Positions 19,183 to 29,225 of a stretch of 64,000 bases of DNA are shown here, one piece after another (within the stretch, counting starts at the first letter, position 1; each line of letters starts with the position of its first letter). The notes below the pieces were generated by a model, which was not told where the DNA came from, did no database searches, and saw only the letters and a list, made by a program, of their open reading frames with translations. The DNA lies in the NCBI GenBank assembly GCA_028822065.1, contig JAPKEL010000003.1, forward strand, positions 1 through 64,000, written 5' to 3'. The stretch comes from Woeseiaceae bacterium. Lineage in GTDB: Bacteria > Pseudomonadota > Gammaproteobacteria > Steroidobacterales > Woeseiaceae. Made by a program: the position numbers and the translations under genes.

Positions 19183-20223
19183 ATGTTTAATAATGTAATC
19201 AAAAAATTAATGTTTTCAGCGCTAGTCATAGCAGGGCTATTTTCAAATCTTTATGCTCAAGACCATCCTTGGCGGGCTGTTGAGGGTTGGGCAAAAATGA
19301 CAAATGAAAGAGAGTGGGGTGCGACGAGCGCAGTTTATCCTGGAAAGGATGGCACCATGTGGGTAGGTGAGCGTTGTGGAAAAAATAGTTGTGTTGGCTC
19401 AAACGATGATCCTGTTTTGCAATTCGATCGTGAGGGTAATCTAATTAATAGTTTTGGTGCGGGTCTTATTGATTGGCCGCATGGGATTCATGTGGATGCC
19501 GATAATAATATTTGGATCACAGATGCGGCAAGTCCAGGAAGCAGCAAAGCCGATCGCAATCAAGGGCAATTAGGTCATCAAATCATTAAGTTTAATGCCG
19601 ATGGTGAAGTCCTTATGACCTTAGGTAAACCAGGTGTTGCTGGTGATGGTGAATACGAATTTGATATGCCATCAGACGTTTTGGTTGCACCAAACGGTGA
19701 TATATTTGTTGCTGATGGGCACGGCAGTCAAGGTAATAATCGGATTGTTAAATATAATAAAGATGGAGAATTTATAAAAACTTGGGGCGTGACAGGAGCT
19801 GAGAAAGGTGAATTTCGAGATCCGCATGCATTAGCAATGGATTCAGAAGGTAAGCTTTATGTCGGTGACCGTGGAAATAGTCGCATCCAGATCTTTGATC
19901 AAGAAGGTGAATGGATTGCAACATGGACGCAATTTGGTCGACCAAGCGGTCTCTTTATAGATAAAAATGATATTCTTTATTCTGCTGATTCTGAATCTCA
20001 TGTCCCTTGGTCTGGTAATTGGGGCTGGAAAAGAGGTATTAGAATTGGAAGTACAGACGATGCATGGGTAGTCTTTTTTATTCCTGACCCAGGTCAACCA
20101 GATCTTAATGGTAGTACAACTGCAGCAGAAGGTGTTGCTGTTGATGATGAAGGCAATATTTATGGAGCTGAGGTAGGTCCTCAGCAACTTGTTAAATATG
20201 AGCACATTGGTTGGCGACCATAA
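19183..20223 (+). CDS. Exported NHL-repeat six-bladed beta-propeller protein
   Basis: A 346-aa protein with a signal peptide ending near LYAQ, then successive NHL-type blades (WPHGIHVDADNNIWITD, MPSDVLVAPNGDIFVADG, DPHALAMDSEGKLYVGDR, GVAVDDEGNIYGAE). This arrangement resembles peptidylglycine alpha-amidating lyase-like proteins, but lyase residues were not verified. GAGGTGA at 19171-19177 supports ATG 19183 over the GTG at 19174. The last of the run of exported enzymes; a bidirectional terminator follows. Confidence 0.83.
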   Translation: MFNNVIKKLMFSALVIAGLFSNLYAQDHPWRAVEGWAKMTNEREWGATSAVYPGKDGTMWVGERCGKNSCVGSNDDPVLQFDREGNLINSFGAGLIDWPHGIHVDADNNIWITDAASPGSSKADRNQGQLGHQIIKFNADGEVLMTLGKPGVAGDGEYEFDMPSDVLVAPNGDIFVADGHGSQGNNRIVKYNKDGEFIKTWGVTGAEKGEFRDPHALAMDSEGKLYVGDRGNSRIQIFDQEGEWIATWTQFGRPSGLFIDKNDILYSADSESHVPWSGNWGWKRGIRIGSTDDAWVVFFIPDPGQPDLNGSTTAAEGVAVDDEGNIYGAEVGPQQLVKYEHIGWRP

Positions 20224-20237
20224 GCATTATCGATTGC

Positions 20238-20270
20238 AAAAAAACCCGGTCCTTGTGACCGGTTTTTTTT
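20238..20270. terminator. Bidirectional rho-independent terminator
   Basis: CCGGTC (20246-20251) pairs with GACCGG (20257-20262) across a CTTGT loop; seven As precede and eight Ts follow. The symmetry serves both the NHL gene on the plus strand and the convergent TPR gene on the minus strand. Confidence 0.9.
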
Positions 20271-20292
20271 ATTTCAACTTTCTAATTGTTTA

Positions 20293-22017
20293 TTAGAATC
20301 GAGAAGAAGTAATAAATATATTTGAACGTGCCCAGCTGTCTTCGAAATCCGCATTAACTTTAGGGTCATTGATATTTTGTCCTGCTAATGCTTCTTTTAA
20401 ACCAAACAATGACCACCCATTATGCGGGTGCTTTATAAGCTCATTACGATAAACTGCTTCGGCTTGCGAATAATCCCCAGCTTCGATTAACGCGGCGCCT
20501 AACCAATGATGCGCTGAAAATGGCAGTGGTCCTGGCTCGCTAAAACCTAGTGTTTTTTCTGAGTTAACAGATGCATTAAATGAATCAATCGCCCCATTTA
20601 TGTCTCCTTCAATCATCTTGATTTCTCCTTGGAGAATAAAAGCAACAATTTCAATTAAAGTAGATTTATAGTCACCTCTGAAAGTTTTAGACTCAAATTC
20701 TCCCTTAGCCGCTTCGAATAAATATTTTTCGACACTTTTGGCATTAATAATATCACCAGTTTTTAATCCGGCATAACCATGCGCAAACTTAAATAATGCT
20801 AAAGAATACTTATCATTAGGTGTATTTTTATTTTGAAGCACTTCATCAAAGCGTCCAAATCTTATTTGCGTCAATGTTTCATATGGCGCCATATCGGTTA
20901 CTTTTCGGTAATCCCTACCCGCTTGAATTGCAACAGCACTTTGGCCATCCCAAGACGCTCCATAGAGAAGCATGTGCAAGTTATGTGATGTTCCATAAGA
21001 AAAACCTTTGTTTGATTTCGCCATAATGTCCGATTGTGTTGCTTTGATACTGGTCATTACATTCTTACCCCACATACCAGTTCTATTATAGGTATGAGCA
21101 GGCATATGCTGAATATGACTGGCAACTGGAATGGCGTCACTCAATTGATCCGCGCAATTACTGGCTCTTCCTGGTCGATCGGTTGATTCAGTAGCATGTA
21201 TGTATAAATGACAAGCACCAGGATGAGCGATATTTTCATCTAGAACACCTGTAAGAATACTGTGAAGATGAATCAGTTCAGGTGTATTTTTGCGATAACC
21301 TCTTCTTTCTTCTAACATAAATAATGATTGACCATAAACAGTAGCAATTTCATGGTTATCAGAATATTTACTGAACATCTCTGCCATGTTATCTGAAAAT
21401 GCTTGGTAAGTTGGAAGACGTTGCTCTTTATTATTGCCTATTTCAGTGGTCCAGTTTTCCGGGTATCGAGCTAAAGTTGCCATGATGAGATCTTTTTCCA
21501 TTTTAGTTGTATTACCTTCTGCTAATTCAACTGCTTTGAGAATAGCCTTTCTTCCTCTCATGCCTTTTTCAGTGGTCATGTGACCATTTAAGAAAGATCC
21601 CAATGCGAATGCCTCACCCCAATAGCACATGGCACAATTTGGGTCGATTCTTCTCGCTTCAGCCATAGACCTGGCCGCTTCATTTACATTGTAAGCCCAT
21701 CTTAATTGCATACCTTGTTTGAAATATTCCTGAGCTCTTGGTTCAGCGGTAGTTACTTTCCATTCATAGACGCCTAACGCTTCTGGAATATAATCAATGG
21801 GTTTGTCATAACTACTATCCATCATCATTGCGGCATGCTCGCCTATCGGTGCAGATAAAGGTGCTGTTTCAGGTGTTTTTGTTTCTTTATTTCGATTGGG
21901 GATGATTTTTGAAGCTCCAGAAATAACTGAACTACCAAAAGCTTGGAGCTTTTCTTGTGTTCCTGCACAACCCATTAAAACAAAAAACATCAGGGTTAAA
22001 GAGAGTGTATATTTCAT
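20293..22017 (-). CDS. TPR-repeat lipoprotein
   Basis: A 574-aa protein with a lipoprotein signal (LMGC, Cys 17), so it is anchored in a membrane facing the periplasm. TPR-like helical repeats fill the rest; a distinctive DPNCAMCYWGEAFALG segment and HLYIHATESTDRPGRA occur also in the paralogue at 45456. The start at 22017 has AGGTG eight bases upstream; a longer frame to 22059 lacks the signal at its N-terminus. I know such TPR lipoproteins only as uncharacterised proteins. The conserved CxxC and His-rich core (HPGACHLYIHATES) hint at metal binding (inference). Confidence 0.8.
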   Translation of the reverse strand: MKYTLSLTLMFFVLMGCAGTQEKLQAFGSSVISGASKIIPNRNKETKTPETAPLSAPIGEHAAMMMDSSYDKPIDYIPEALGVYEWKVTTAEPRAQEYFKQGMQLRWAYNVNEAARSMAEARRIDPNCAMCYWGEAFALGSFLNGHMTTEKGMRGRKAILKAVELAEGNTTKMEKDLIMATLARYPENWTTEIGNNKEQRLPTYQAFSDNMAEMFSKYSDNHEIATVYGQSLFMLEERRGYRKNTPELIHLHSILTGVLDENIAHPGACHLYIHATESTDRPGRASNCADQLSDAIPVASHIQHMPAHTYNRTGMWGKNVMTSIKATQSDIMAKSNKGFSYGTSHNLHMLLYGASWDGQSAVAIQAGRDYRKVTDMAPYETLTQIRFGRFDEVLQNKNTPNDKYSLALFKFAHGYAGLKTGDIINAKSVEKYLFEAAKGEFESKTFRGDYKSTLIEIVAFILQGEIKMIEGDINGAIDSFNASVNSEKTLGFSEPGPLPFSAHHWLGAALIEAGDYSQAEAVYRNELIKHPHNGWSLFGLKEALAGQNINDPKVNADFEDSWARSNIFITSSRF

Positions 22018-22195
22018 GATAATTGCACCTTTATTATGCTGATTGTTAATGACAATCATTTATTAAACTTTAATCATAAAGGTTAATATGCATTCTTCCT
22101 ACATTCAAGAATCTTTTCGGTTCTTAACAAATATTTTATTCTTATTAATGGTGGTAATATTCATTTAATAATAATCATAAATAACGGCAACCAAA

Positions 22196-22936
22196 GTGAA
22201 CAAGAAGAAAGATCAAAAACAATTGATTGGCGGCGTTATAGGTGGAATGGGCCCCTTAGCGACAGTGGATTTTATGTCAAGAGTGATCTTGCTGAATCCC
22301 ATTCAGACTGAAAAAGATCACGTCCATCTTATCGTGGATCAAAACCCACATGTGCCTAACAGACAGATTAAAACATCCATACAAAGAAATGAAATTGCCT
22401 TATTGTTGGCTGAAAGCGCCAAAAAACTTGAAACAGCTGGCGCAAATTTTATCGTAATGCCATGTAACACAGCGCATATGTTTACTGATGAGATAAAAAA
22501 AGTGATCGATATTCCTCTGCTACATATTGTCGAGGAAGCAGTCGCTGAGATATCAAAAAATCACTCTAATAAGATGACCGTTGGAATAATGGCGACATCT
22601 GCTTGTTTGGAATCTAAGATTTATCAGGAAGGTTTATCAAGCGCAAATAGAAATTTCATTGTTCCTGATGAGCATTTTCAAGACGAATGTATGGGTATTA
22701 TTTTTTCTATAAAAGATGGAAAAGAGATTAAACCCATGAAAAGTAGGATGGTAAAAGTGGCAGAACATTTGATTGCTAGGGGCGCTGAGATTATCATAGC
22801 AGGCTGTACAGAGATTCCGCTAATTATAAAAGATAATGATATTGAAGTTCCTTTAATATCATCGACTGAAATTCTTGCTCTCAGAACTATAGAGTTTGCT
22901 TCCGGCATGGAATTAGAAAGAAATATCATTGAATAA
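22196..22936 (+). CDS. Aspartate/glutamate racemase family protein
   Basis: A 246-aa cofactor-independent racemase of the Asp/Glu/hydantoin family. The N-terminal GGVIGGMGPLAT loop is diagnostic; the two catalytic cysteines sit in MPCNTAH and AGCTEIPLI, both present. GTG at 22196 is used because later ATGs would cut the first beta strand; the ribosome site is poor. It probably interconverts L- and D-aspartate or glutamate in the cytoplasm. It is 10 nt upstream of a D-cysteine-desulfhydrase-like gene, suggesting a small D-amino-acid unit. Confidence 0.88.
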   Translation: MNKKKDQKQLIGGVIGGMGPLATVDFMSRVILLNPIQTEKDHVHLIVDQNPHVPNRQIKTSIQRNEIALLLAESAKKLETAGANFIVMPCNTAHMFTDEIKKVIDIPLLHIVEEAVAEISKNHSNKMTVGIMATSACLESKIYQEGLSSANRNFIVPDEHFQDECMGIIFSIKDGKEIKPMKSRMVKVAEHLIARGAEIIIAGCTEIPLIIKDNDIEVPLISSTEILALRTIEFASGMELERNIIE

Positions 22937-22946
22937 GGATTAATTT

Positions 22947-23948
22947 ATGTTGTTATCCAGGTTTCCTAGAGTATCACTTGCCCATCTCCCCACTCCTTTG
23001 GAGCATTTACCTCGACTTTCAAAGCACTTGAATGGCCCTGAGATTTATGTGAAAAGGGATGATTGCACAGGACTTGGTACCGGCGGAAATAAAACTCGAA
23101 AATTAGAATTTCTGATTGCCGATGCACAGAAAAATAAAGCGGATGTCATCATCACGCAAGGTGCGGTGCAATCAAATCATGCTCGTCAGACCGCTGCTGC
23201 AGCTGCCAAATTAGGTTTTCAGTGTGAATTGGTGTTTGAAAAAAGAGTGACCGATGCCTCTTCAGCCTATATGGAATCAGGAAATGTATTTTTAGATCAG
23301 CTATTTGGGGCAAACATTCGTGAAGTGGCGAAAGGCTCCGATATGAATAATGAAATGGAGAAAGTTGCTAATGAGATAAGAAATAACGGTCAAATTCCAT
23401 ATATTATTCCTGGTGGAGGCTCTAATTCTATAGGAGCTTTGGGTTATGTTGATTGCGTGCTTGAATTAATTACTCAAGCTAATGAACAAAATTTAGTTAT
23501 TGACAGTATCGTGCATGCTACAGGCAGCGCAGGAACACAAGCAGGAATTGTGGTTGGCGCGAAAGCGATGAATTGCAATATCCCTATTTTGGGCATTGGT
23601 GTAAATGCTTCACAAGAACTACAGGAGGAAAAAGTATATCAACTAGCCTGTGAGACCAGTGATTATATGGGCCTTTCAGGATTAGTAAAAAGAGAGGATG
23701 TAGTGGCAAATTGTGATTATGTTGGTGATGGTTATGGAATTCCAACGAAAGGAATGAATGATGCGATTCTGTTACTTGCTAGACTGGAGGGTTTATTGTT
23801 TGATCCAGTATACAGTGGCAAGGGTCTTGCTGGAATGATTGATCTTATTGAGCAAGGTTACTTTAAAGAGCGACGTAATATTGTATTTATACATACTGGG
23901 GGAGCTGCTGGGTTATTTGCCTATCATGACATCCTGAGTACAAAATAA
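22947..23948 (+). CDS. D-cysteine desulfhydrase/ACC deaminase-family PLP enzyme
   Basis: A 333-aa fold-type II PLP enzyme. [37 protein letters not shown] (PLP Lys in GGNKTRK, split here as YVKRDDCTG and [12 protein letters not shown]) and [17 protein letters not shown] are typical of the DcyD family, which covers D-cysteine desulfhydrase, ACC deaminase and L-cysteate sulfo-lyase (CuyA). [11 protein letters not shown] closes the PLP phosphate site. Sequence alone does not separate these activities; a marine heterotroph could use either. It is cotranscribed with the racemase. Confidence 0.85.
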   Translation: MLLSRFPRVSLAHLPTPLEHLPRLSKHLNGPEIYVKRDDCTGLGTGGNKTRKLEFLIADAQKNKADVIITQGAVQSNHARQTAAAAAKLGFQCELVFEKRVTDASSAYMESGNVFLDQLFGANIREVAKGSDMNNEMEKVANEIRNNGQIPYIIPGGGSNSIGALGYVDCVLELITQANEQNLVIDSIVHATGSAGTQAGIVVGAKAMNCNIPILGIGVNASQELQEEKVYQLACETSDYMGLSGLVKREDVVANCDYVGDGYGIPTKGMNDAILLLARLEGLLFDPVYSGKGLAGMIDLIEQGYFKERRNIVFIHTGGAAGLFAYHDILSTK

Positions 23949-24121
23949 AATCGAAAAGTATTTCTGGCTATTATTAGTTCCATGAGAAAGGTTAAGTTTT
24001 GTCAAGACTTTCATCATTACTGGTAAAAATCATCGCCCCCATTTAAAATTCACCCTAATTTAAAACTAGCATAACAATGGGCTTGTTTAATTAATTAACT
24101 AATTAAAAAACGGAGTATATT

Positions 24122-26356
24122 TTGAATTATCAAGGACGTTCATTATTGTTAGGTTTGATTGCATGGTCATTAATATTGACTGGCTTACCATTATTCGCAC
24201 AATCCAATACTTTGCCTGAGCAATTGCCTCGTCCGGTATTAAATTCTAACCAACTTAGCTCTACACCCATCTTAGATGGCAATATTCTTAATGATGCAGC
24301 TTGGAGTGGTGCTGAAGCTGCGAGTAATTTTACTCAAATACAACCTAATGAAGGTAATCCAGCCACACAAAAAACCGAAGTCTATGTTGGTTATACTGAG
24401 TCAGCCATTTATATTGGTCTGGTTGCTTATGATGATAACCCAGCAGGGATTATTGTTGCTGATAGTCGGCGTGATTCCAAGCTAAGTGAGACAGACAGTT
24501 TCCAAGTAGTCATCGATGGTTTATTGGATCGCCAGAATGGATTTGTATTTGGAACAAATCCAGCTGGTATCGAATATGACGGTCAAGTTACAAAAGAGGG
24601 CGGCAGTGGTTCAGGTCAATTCAGTTCGGGCGGCGGCGCTTTCAATCTAGAATGGAATGGAAGCTGGAAAGTGGTTTCTAAAATTACTGATTTTGGTTGG
24701 ACTTCTGAGATGGAGATTCCTTTTTCTACGTTGCGTTATGGAAAAGGTCAAGACCAGGTTTGGGGTGTAAATTTCCAACGTAATATTCGACGTAATAATG
24801 AAATTGCTTTTTGGGCACCTTTGTCTCGCCAAAGAAAGATTCATCGTGTCTCAGCAGCTGGAACTGTCAAAGGTATCGTTGCCCCGTCGCAAAAAAATCT
24901 CCAAGTTACCCCTTATTTTCTAGGAACTTCATCAAGCGGTAGATCCCTTTCAAGTAGTGATAGCAATCAAGAAGTTGGTTTGGATCTAAAGTATTCTATA
25001 ACGCCAAGCCTAACATTGGATGCCACTCTAAATACAGATTTCGCTCAAGTTGAAGTTGATGAGCAAATGGTGAATCTAGATCGTTTTAGTATCTTTATGC
25101 CTGAAAAAAGACCGTTCTTCTTAGAAAATGCCGGTCAATTCTCAGTGGGTAATGCTCGCGAGGCGGAATTATTTTTCAGTCGTCGAATTGGTATGGCCAG
25201 TGGTAGTCAAGTACCCATCGATGGCGGTATCCGACTATCAGGGAAAGTACTGGATAAAACCAATATTGGCTTATTGCACATGAGTGTAGACGGAGTCAAT
25301 GGCATAGCACCTGGAAATAAATTTACTGTTGCCAGAGTTAATCAAGAGTTTGCTAATAGATCATCTTTTGGTGCCTTAATCGTTGATAGACAAGGCGATG
25401 GTGCTATTTCAGGATCGAGTTCTACCGATCAAAACCAAACTTATGCACTTGATGGCCAATGGGGTTACAGCGATGAACTGCTCTTTTCCGGTTGGGCGGC
25501 AAAAACAAGCACACCCGGCAAAGCAGGCAAAGAAGGTGCTTTTGCGATAAAAATGAATTATGACTCAGCCAATTGGAATTCGCGCATCAATTACACTGAA
25601 GTTGAGGAAAATTTTAACCCAGAAGTGGGCTTTCTGAGTCGTAAAAATTACAAAAAAACATTAGCTTATTTCATGCGTCGTATCAGACCGGCGGATCTTT
25701 ATGGATTACTTGAAGTGCGACCGCATTTCATGGTGACAAGCTACAAAGATTTTACTGGTTTTGAGGAGTCGGCATTTGGTCACTATGATATTCATTGGGA
25801 ATTTAAGAATGGATATCGAATCGATACCGGGATGAATACGACTACTGAAGGCGTGAAAGAGGCGTTTGACATTTCAAGTGGTGTCACGGTTCAGCCTGGA
25901 ACATATGACCATAAAGAAGCCATGCTTGTGTTTTACACTAATCAAGGTGCACCACTTAGTTTCTCTATCCGTAATATTGTTGGTGGCCGTTTCGGCGGAG
26001 ACAGAAAAAGTATTGAGCCCACGCTTAAATATCGAATTGGCGAGAAGTTTTCTGGCGAATTAGGTTTAAAACATAAAAATTATGAATTACCGGTTACTGG
26101 CGGTGATTTTATCGTTAATTTAACAAAATTGAGATTGTCTTATTCGTTTACCCCGAAGATGTTAGTTCAAGCACTCATTCAACATAACAGCAAAGACGAT
26201 ACCGTTACCACAAATCTCCGTTTCTCTTGGTTACAAACAGCGACATCAGGATTGTACGTTGTATACAACGAATTTGACGACAGTTCTATTGGTGCGTTAC
26301 CTAAAGGAAAAGAGTTTTCAATTAAATACAGTTATATGTTTGATGTCTTCAAATGA
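24122..26356 (+). CDS. Outer-membrane DUF5916 protein with CBM9-like N-terminal domain
   Basis: A 744-aa protein with a signal peptide (ending LPLFAQ), an N-terminal CBM9-like module (LDGNILNDAAWSGA to about residue 200) and a C-terminal beta-barrel region rich in alternating aromatic and polar strands. EKRPFFLENAGQF and LFFSRRIG are hallmark pieces of DUF5916 proteins. TTG at 24122 with CGGAG six bases upstream is the start. Function is unknown; the layout suggests an outer-membrane barrel with a periplasmic ligand-binding part. It lies between D-amino-acid and peptidase genes and is followed by the P1 peptidase after 17 nt. Confidence 0.82.
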   Translation: MNYQGRSLLLGLIAWSLILTGLPLFAQSNTLPEQLPRPVLNSNQLSSTPILDGNILNDAAWSGAEAASNFTQIQPNEGNPATQKTEVYVGYTESAIYIGLVAYDDNPAGIIVADSRRDSKLSETDSFQVVIDGLLDRQNGFVFGTNPAGIEYDGQVTKEGGSGSGQFSSGGGAFNLEWNGSWKVVSKITDFGWTSEMEIPFSTLRYGKGQDQVWGVNFQRNIRRNNEIAFWAPLSRQRKIHRVSAAGTVKGIVAPSQKNLQVTPYFLGTSSSGRSLSSSDSNQEVGLDLKYSITPSLTLDATLNTDFAQVEVDEQMVNLDRFSIFMPEKRPFFLENAGQFSVGNAREAELFFSRRIGMASGSQVPIDGGIRLSGKVLDKTNIGLLHMSVDGVNGIAPGNKFTVARVNQEFANRSSFGALIVDRQGDGAISGSSSTDQNQTYALDGQWGYSDELLFSGWAAKTSTPGKAGKEGAFAIKMNYDSANWNSRINYTEVEENFNPEVGFLSRKNYKKTLAYFMRRIRPADLYGLLEVRPHFMVTSYKDFTGFEESAFGHYDIHWEFKNGYRIDTGMNTTTEGVKEAFDISSGVTVQPGTYDHKEAMLVFYTNQGAPLSFSIRNIVGGRFGGDRKSIEPTLKYRIGEKFSGELGLKHKNYELPVTGGDFIVNLTKLRLSYSFTPKMLVQALIQHNSKDDTVTTNLRFSWLQTATSGLYVVYNEFDDSSIGALPKGKEFSIKYSYMFDVFK

Positions 26357-26373
26357 TTGCATAAAAGTTAAAA

Positions 26374-27567
26374 ATGGCTGAATATTATCGAATGCCAAAT
26401 TTTCTTTATTTTTTAACCGCGATTCTGATCCTTAGCTTTAGCTCAGTTTTTTCGGATATAAATGAGAGGCCAAGGGCACGTGATGCAGGGCTCATTGTAG
26501 GTATTTTTGAACCTGGAACTCATAATGCCATAACCGATGTTGAGGGCGTTAAAGTCGGGCACGTAACTAAGATTGTAGGCAATGATATCCGAACTGGTGT
26601 TACGGCTATTATCCCTGCCCCAGGAAATCTTTATACACATCCGATACCTGCCTGGATTCATATTGGTAATGGTTACGGGAAGATGATCGGAGAAACTCAG
26701 GTACGTGAGTTTGGTGAGATAGAGACACCCATCCTTCTGACTTGCACTTTATGTGTTTGGAGTGCTGCAAATGCACTTAAAGAATGGGTTTATGAGCAAC
26801 CAGGGATGGGTGAGCATACAGTCAATCCGATTGTTGGTGAAACTAACGACGGCAAAGTAAATAATATGTGGGCAGATCCGATTCAAAAAGAAGAGGTATT
26901 CACGGCACTAAAAAATGCTCGCAATGGGCCAATTGAGGAAGGCAGTATTGGAGCAGGAACAGGTACACAAGCATTTGGCTGGAAAGGCGGTATTGGGACA
27001 AGTTCAAGAGTATTACCTCATTCTTTGGGCGGTTACACTATTGGTGTCCTCGTGCAAACTAATTTTGGTGGTATTTTGACCATGAATGGTGCGCCAGTTG
27101 GAAGAGAGTTAAACCAATACTCTTATAAAGATAATTTGGTGGATACTGCCAATGAAGATAAAATTGATGGGTCAATTATGATTGTAGTGGCTACCGATGC
27201 ACCATTAAATTCAAGGAGTTTAGATCGTATGGCAATGCGAGCTATAATGGGTTTAGCGCGAACAGGATCTCATGCAAGTAATGGCTCTGGTGATTATGTG
27301 GTGGCTTTTTCAACACACCCTTCAGTGCGACGCCCACGTTTAAGCGAAGAAGCGGTATCGTCATTGTCTTTAGTTAATGCTTCTATGTCGCCTTTATTTG
27401 CAGCAACGGCTGAAGCCACAGAAGAAGCAATTTATAATGCTATTTTCAAAGCTACAACTATAAAAAGTGACAGAGGAGTTCGAGAGGCAATCCCAATAAA
27501 AGATCTTATGCGTATTTTAAAAAAATATAACGCTTTGAACTGGGATAAAAATATTTCAATTAATTGA
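26374..27567 (+). CDS. P1/S58-family aminopeptidase (DmpA-like), exported
   Basis: A 397-aa protein with a signal peptide (MPNFLYFLTAILILSFSSVFS; start could also be ATG 26392). It has the DmpA/P1 pattern: TDVEGVKVGH near the mature N-terminus, GAGTGTQAFGWKGGIGTSS in the middle, and DGSIMIVVATDAPL, where self-cleavage would put Ser at the N-terminus of the beta chain as nucleophile. Family members release N-terminal L- or D-amino acids from amides and esters and are made as an autoprocessed precursor. Here it probably acts in the periplasm. No good ribosome site is seen. Confidence 0.86.
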   Translation: MAEYYRMPNFLYFLTAILILSFSSVFSDINERPRARDAGLIVGIFEPGTHNAITDVEGVKVGHVTKIVGNDIRTGVTAIIPAPGNLYTHPIPAWIHIGNGYGKMIGETQVREFGEIETPILLTCTLCVWSAANALKEWVYEQPGMGEHTVNPIVGETNDGKVNNMWADPIQKEEVFTALKNARNGPIEEGSIGAGTGTQAFGWKGGIGTSSRVLPHSLGGYTIGVLVQTNFGGILTMNGAPVGRELNQYSYKDNLVDTANEDKIDGSIMIVVATDAPLNSRSLDRMAMRAIMGLARTGSHASNGSGDYVVAFSTHPSVRRPRLSEEAVSSLSLVNASMSPLFAATAEATEEAIYNAIFKATTIKSDRGVREAIPIKDLMRILKKYNALNWDKNISIN

Positions 27568-27674
27568 GCCCACTTGAAAAATTTACCTTGGTGTATTTTT
27601 CATGATATGGAATAACGACTTTATGATTTGATTATTAGCCCTTACACTTAATTTTCTGTTTTGTAATAAAGGTA

Positions 27675-29225
27675 ATGAATGTGCAGCATTTTGATACGAT
27701 CATTGTTGGCGGGGGTCATAATGGTCTGGTGTGCGCTAATTATCTTGGAAAAGCCGGTCAAAAAGTATTACTTCTAGAAGCGTCAGAACATCTAGGGGGC
27801 TTAGCGGCAACACGTGAATTTTATCCTGGTTTTAAAGCAAGCGTAGCTCATGCCATTAATCAGTTCCCAGAAAAAATTGTTTCAGATTTAAATTTAACTA
27901 AATTTGGTTATAAACAATGCACAGAGAGCATGAAAAATATTGCTCTTAATCTGAAGGGTGATCATGTAGTTGTTACACAAGACGGAATTTCAGGTGTACC
28001 TGATAAAGAAGTTGGGCAATATGATTTGTACATTGCTTCTTTAAAGCGATTTGCAAAAGCATTGCAGCCATTCTGGATGAAAACAATGCCTAGGATGGGC
28101 GGTAACACTCTTGCCGAAATACTGACTTTTGCTCAGATTGGTTTAAAACTTAAATTACTCGGTAAAAAAGACATGCGTGAATTACTTCGCGTGGTTTCTT
28201 TGCCTGCTAGAGATTTAATGGATGAAAATTTTGATTCGGAATTACTCAAAGCAACGCTAAGTTGGGATGCTTTGATTGGCTCGACACAAGCTCCTCGCTC
28301 ACCGAATAATTCAATATTGACGTTATTGTATCGGATGACTGGAATGCATCACGGTCAATACATGATTCCAGAAGGTGGAATTAAAACATTAATAGATGCA
28401 TTAACTAATGCTGCTATAGATGTTGGTGTCGACATTAGATGTGACTCAAAAGTAAATAAGATTTCTATTAAGGCTGATATGGATGGAGTCAGGGCTAAGG
28501 GTGTCGTGTTAAAAAACGGGGAAGAAGTTACGGGCGATCGTATTATTTCTGCATTGGACCCAAAGCAAACATTTTTTGATTTAGTGGGGGTCGAACATTT
28601 AGAAATTGAGTTTATGAATCGAATTAATCGTCTTCGGACAGATGGTTATGTAGCAAAGCTTCATCTCGCCTTATCTGATATCCCTAACTTTAATGGAATC
28701 GATATACCAAATAATCGATTTATCATCGCACCAAATATGGATGCTATAGAATTCGCTTGGGATGATGCTAAATACGGACAATGCCCAGAAAAACCAGTGA
28801 TGGAAGTGATTGTTCCAAGCCTTAATAATTCTGCCTTGGCCCCGCAAGGGCAGCATGTCCTCTCTGCAAATGTTATGTATGTACCATATCGAAAAAAAGG
28901 AGGGTGGTCTGAAGAAGCGAAGAGTATTTTTATAAAGAAATTATTGACCACCTTGGATCAATATGCCCCTGATTTATCAGAGAAAGTTATCCATGCAGAA
29001 CTTTTAACTCCAGCAGATCTTGAGAGAGATTGGCGAGTTACGGGAGGTCATTGGCATCATGCTGAGCTGGCATTGGATCAGATGTTAATGATGAGACCAA
29101 CTTATGAAGCCGCTCAATATCAAACACCAGTGGATGATCTTTATATTTGTGGTGCTGGTTGTCATCCAGGCGGAGGCCTTATGGGTGCGGCTGGCCATAA
29201 TGCAGCAAAAGTGATCTTAAAATGA
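27675..29225 (+). CDS. CrtI-like (phytoene dehydrogenase family) FAD oxidoreductase A
   Basis: A 516-aa flavoprotein with N-terminal IIVGGGHNGLVCANYLGKAG, the FAD motif of the phytoene desaturase/amine oxidase superfamily, and C-terminal DLYICGAGCHPGGGLMGAAG. No carotenoid gene is nearby. The ATG at 27675 lies only 2 nt after AAAGG; the GTG two codons later (27681) has better spacing and may be the real start. Its stop overlaps the next gene by ATGA. The operon goes on with a second CrtI-like protein, a GcvT-like protein, a membrane protein and a cupin, so an amine or methylated substrate is likelier than a carotene. Confidence 0.85.
   Translation: MNVQHFDTIIVGGGHNGLVCANYLGKAGQKVLLLEASEHLGGLAATREFYPGFKASVAHAINQFPEKIVSDLNLTKFGYKQCTESMKNIALNLKGDHVVVTQDGISGVPDKEVGQYDLYIASLKRFAKALQPFWMKTMPRMGGNTLAEILTFAQIGLKLKLLGKKDMRELLRVVSLPARDLMDENFDSELLKATLSWDALIGSTQAPRSPNNSILTLLYRMTGMHHGQYMIPEGGIKTLIDALTNAAIDVGVDIRCDSKVNKISIKADMDGVRAKGVVLKNGEEVTGDRIISALDPKQTFFDLVGVEHLEIEFMNRINRLRTDGYVAKLHLALSDIPNFNGIDIPNNRFIIAPNMDAIEFAWDDAKYGQCPEKPVMEVIVPSLNNSALAPQGQHVLSANVMYVPYRKKGGWSEEAKSIFIKKLLTTLDQYAPDLSEKVIHAELLTPADLERDWRVTGGHWHHAELALDQMLMMRPTYEAAQYQTPVDDLYICGAGCHPGGGLMGAAGHNAAKVILK

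Noticed and set aside
24087-24098. TTAATTAATTAA palindrome upstream of the DUF5916 gene
   Set aside because: Pure AT repeat in an AT-rich gap; no partner site seen.
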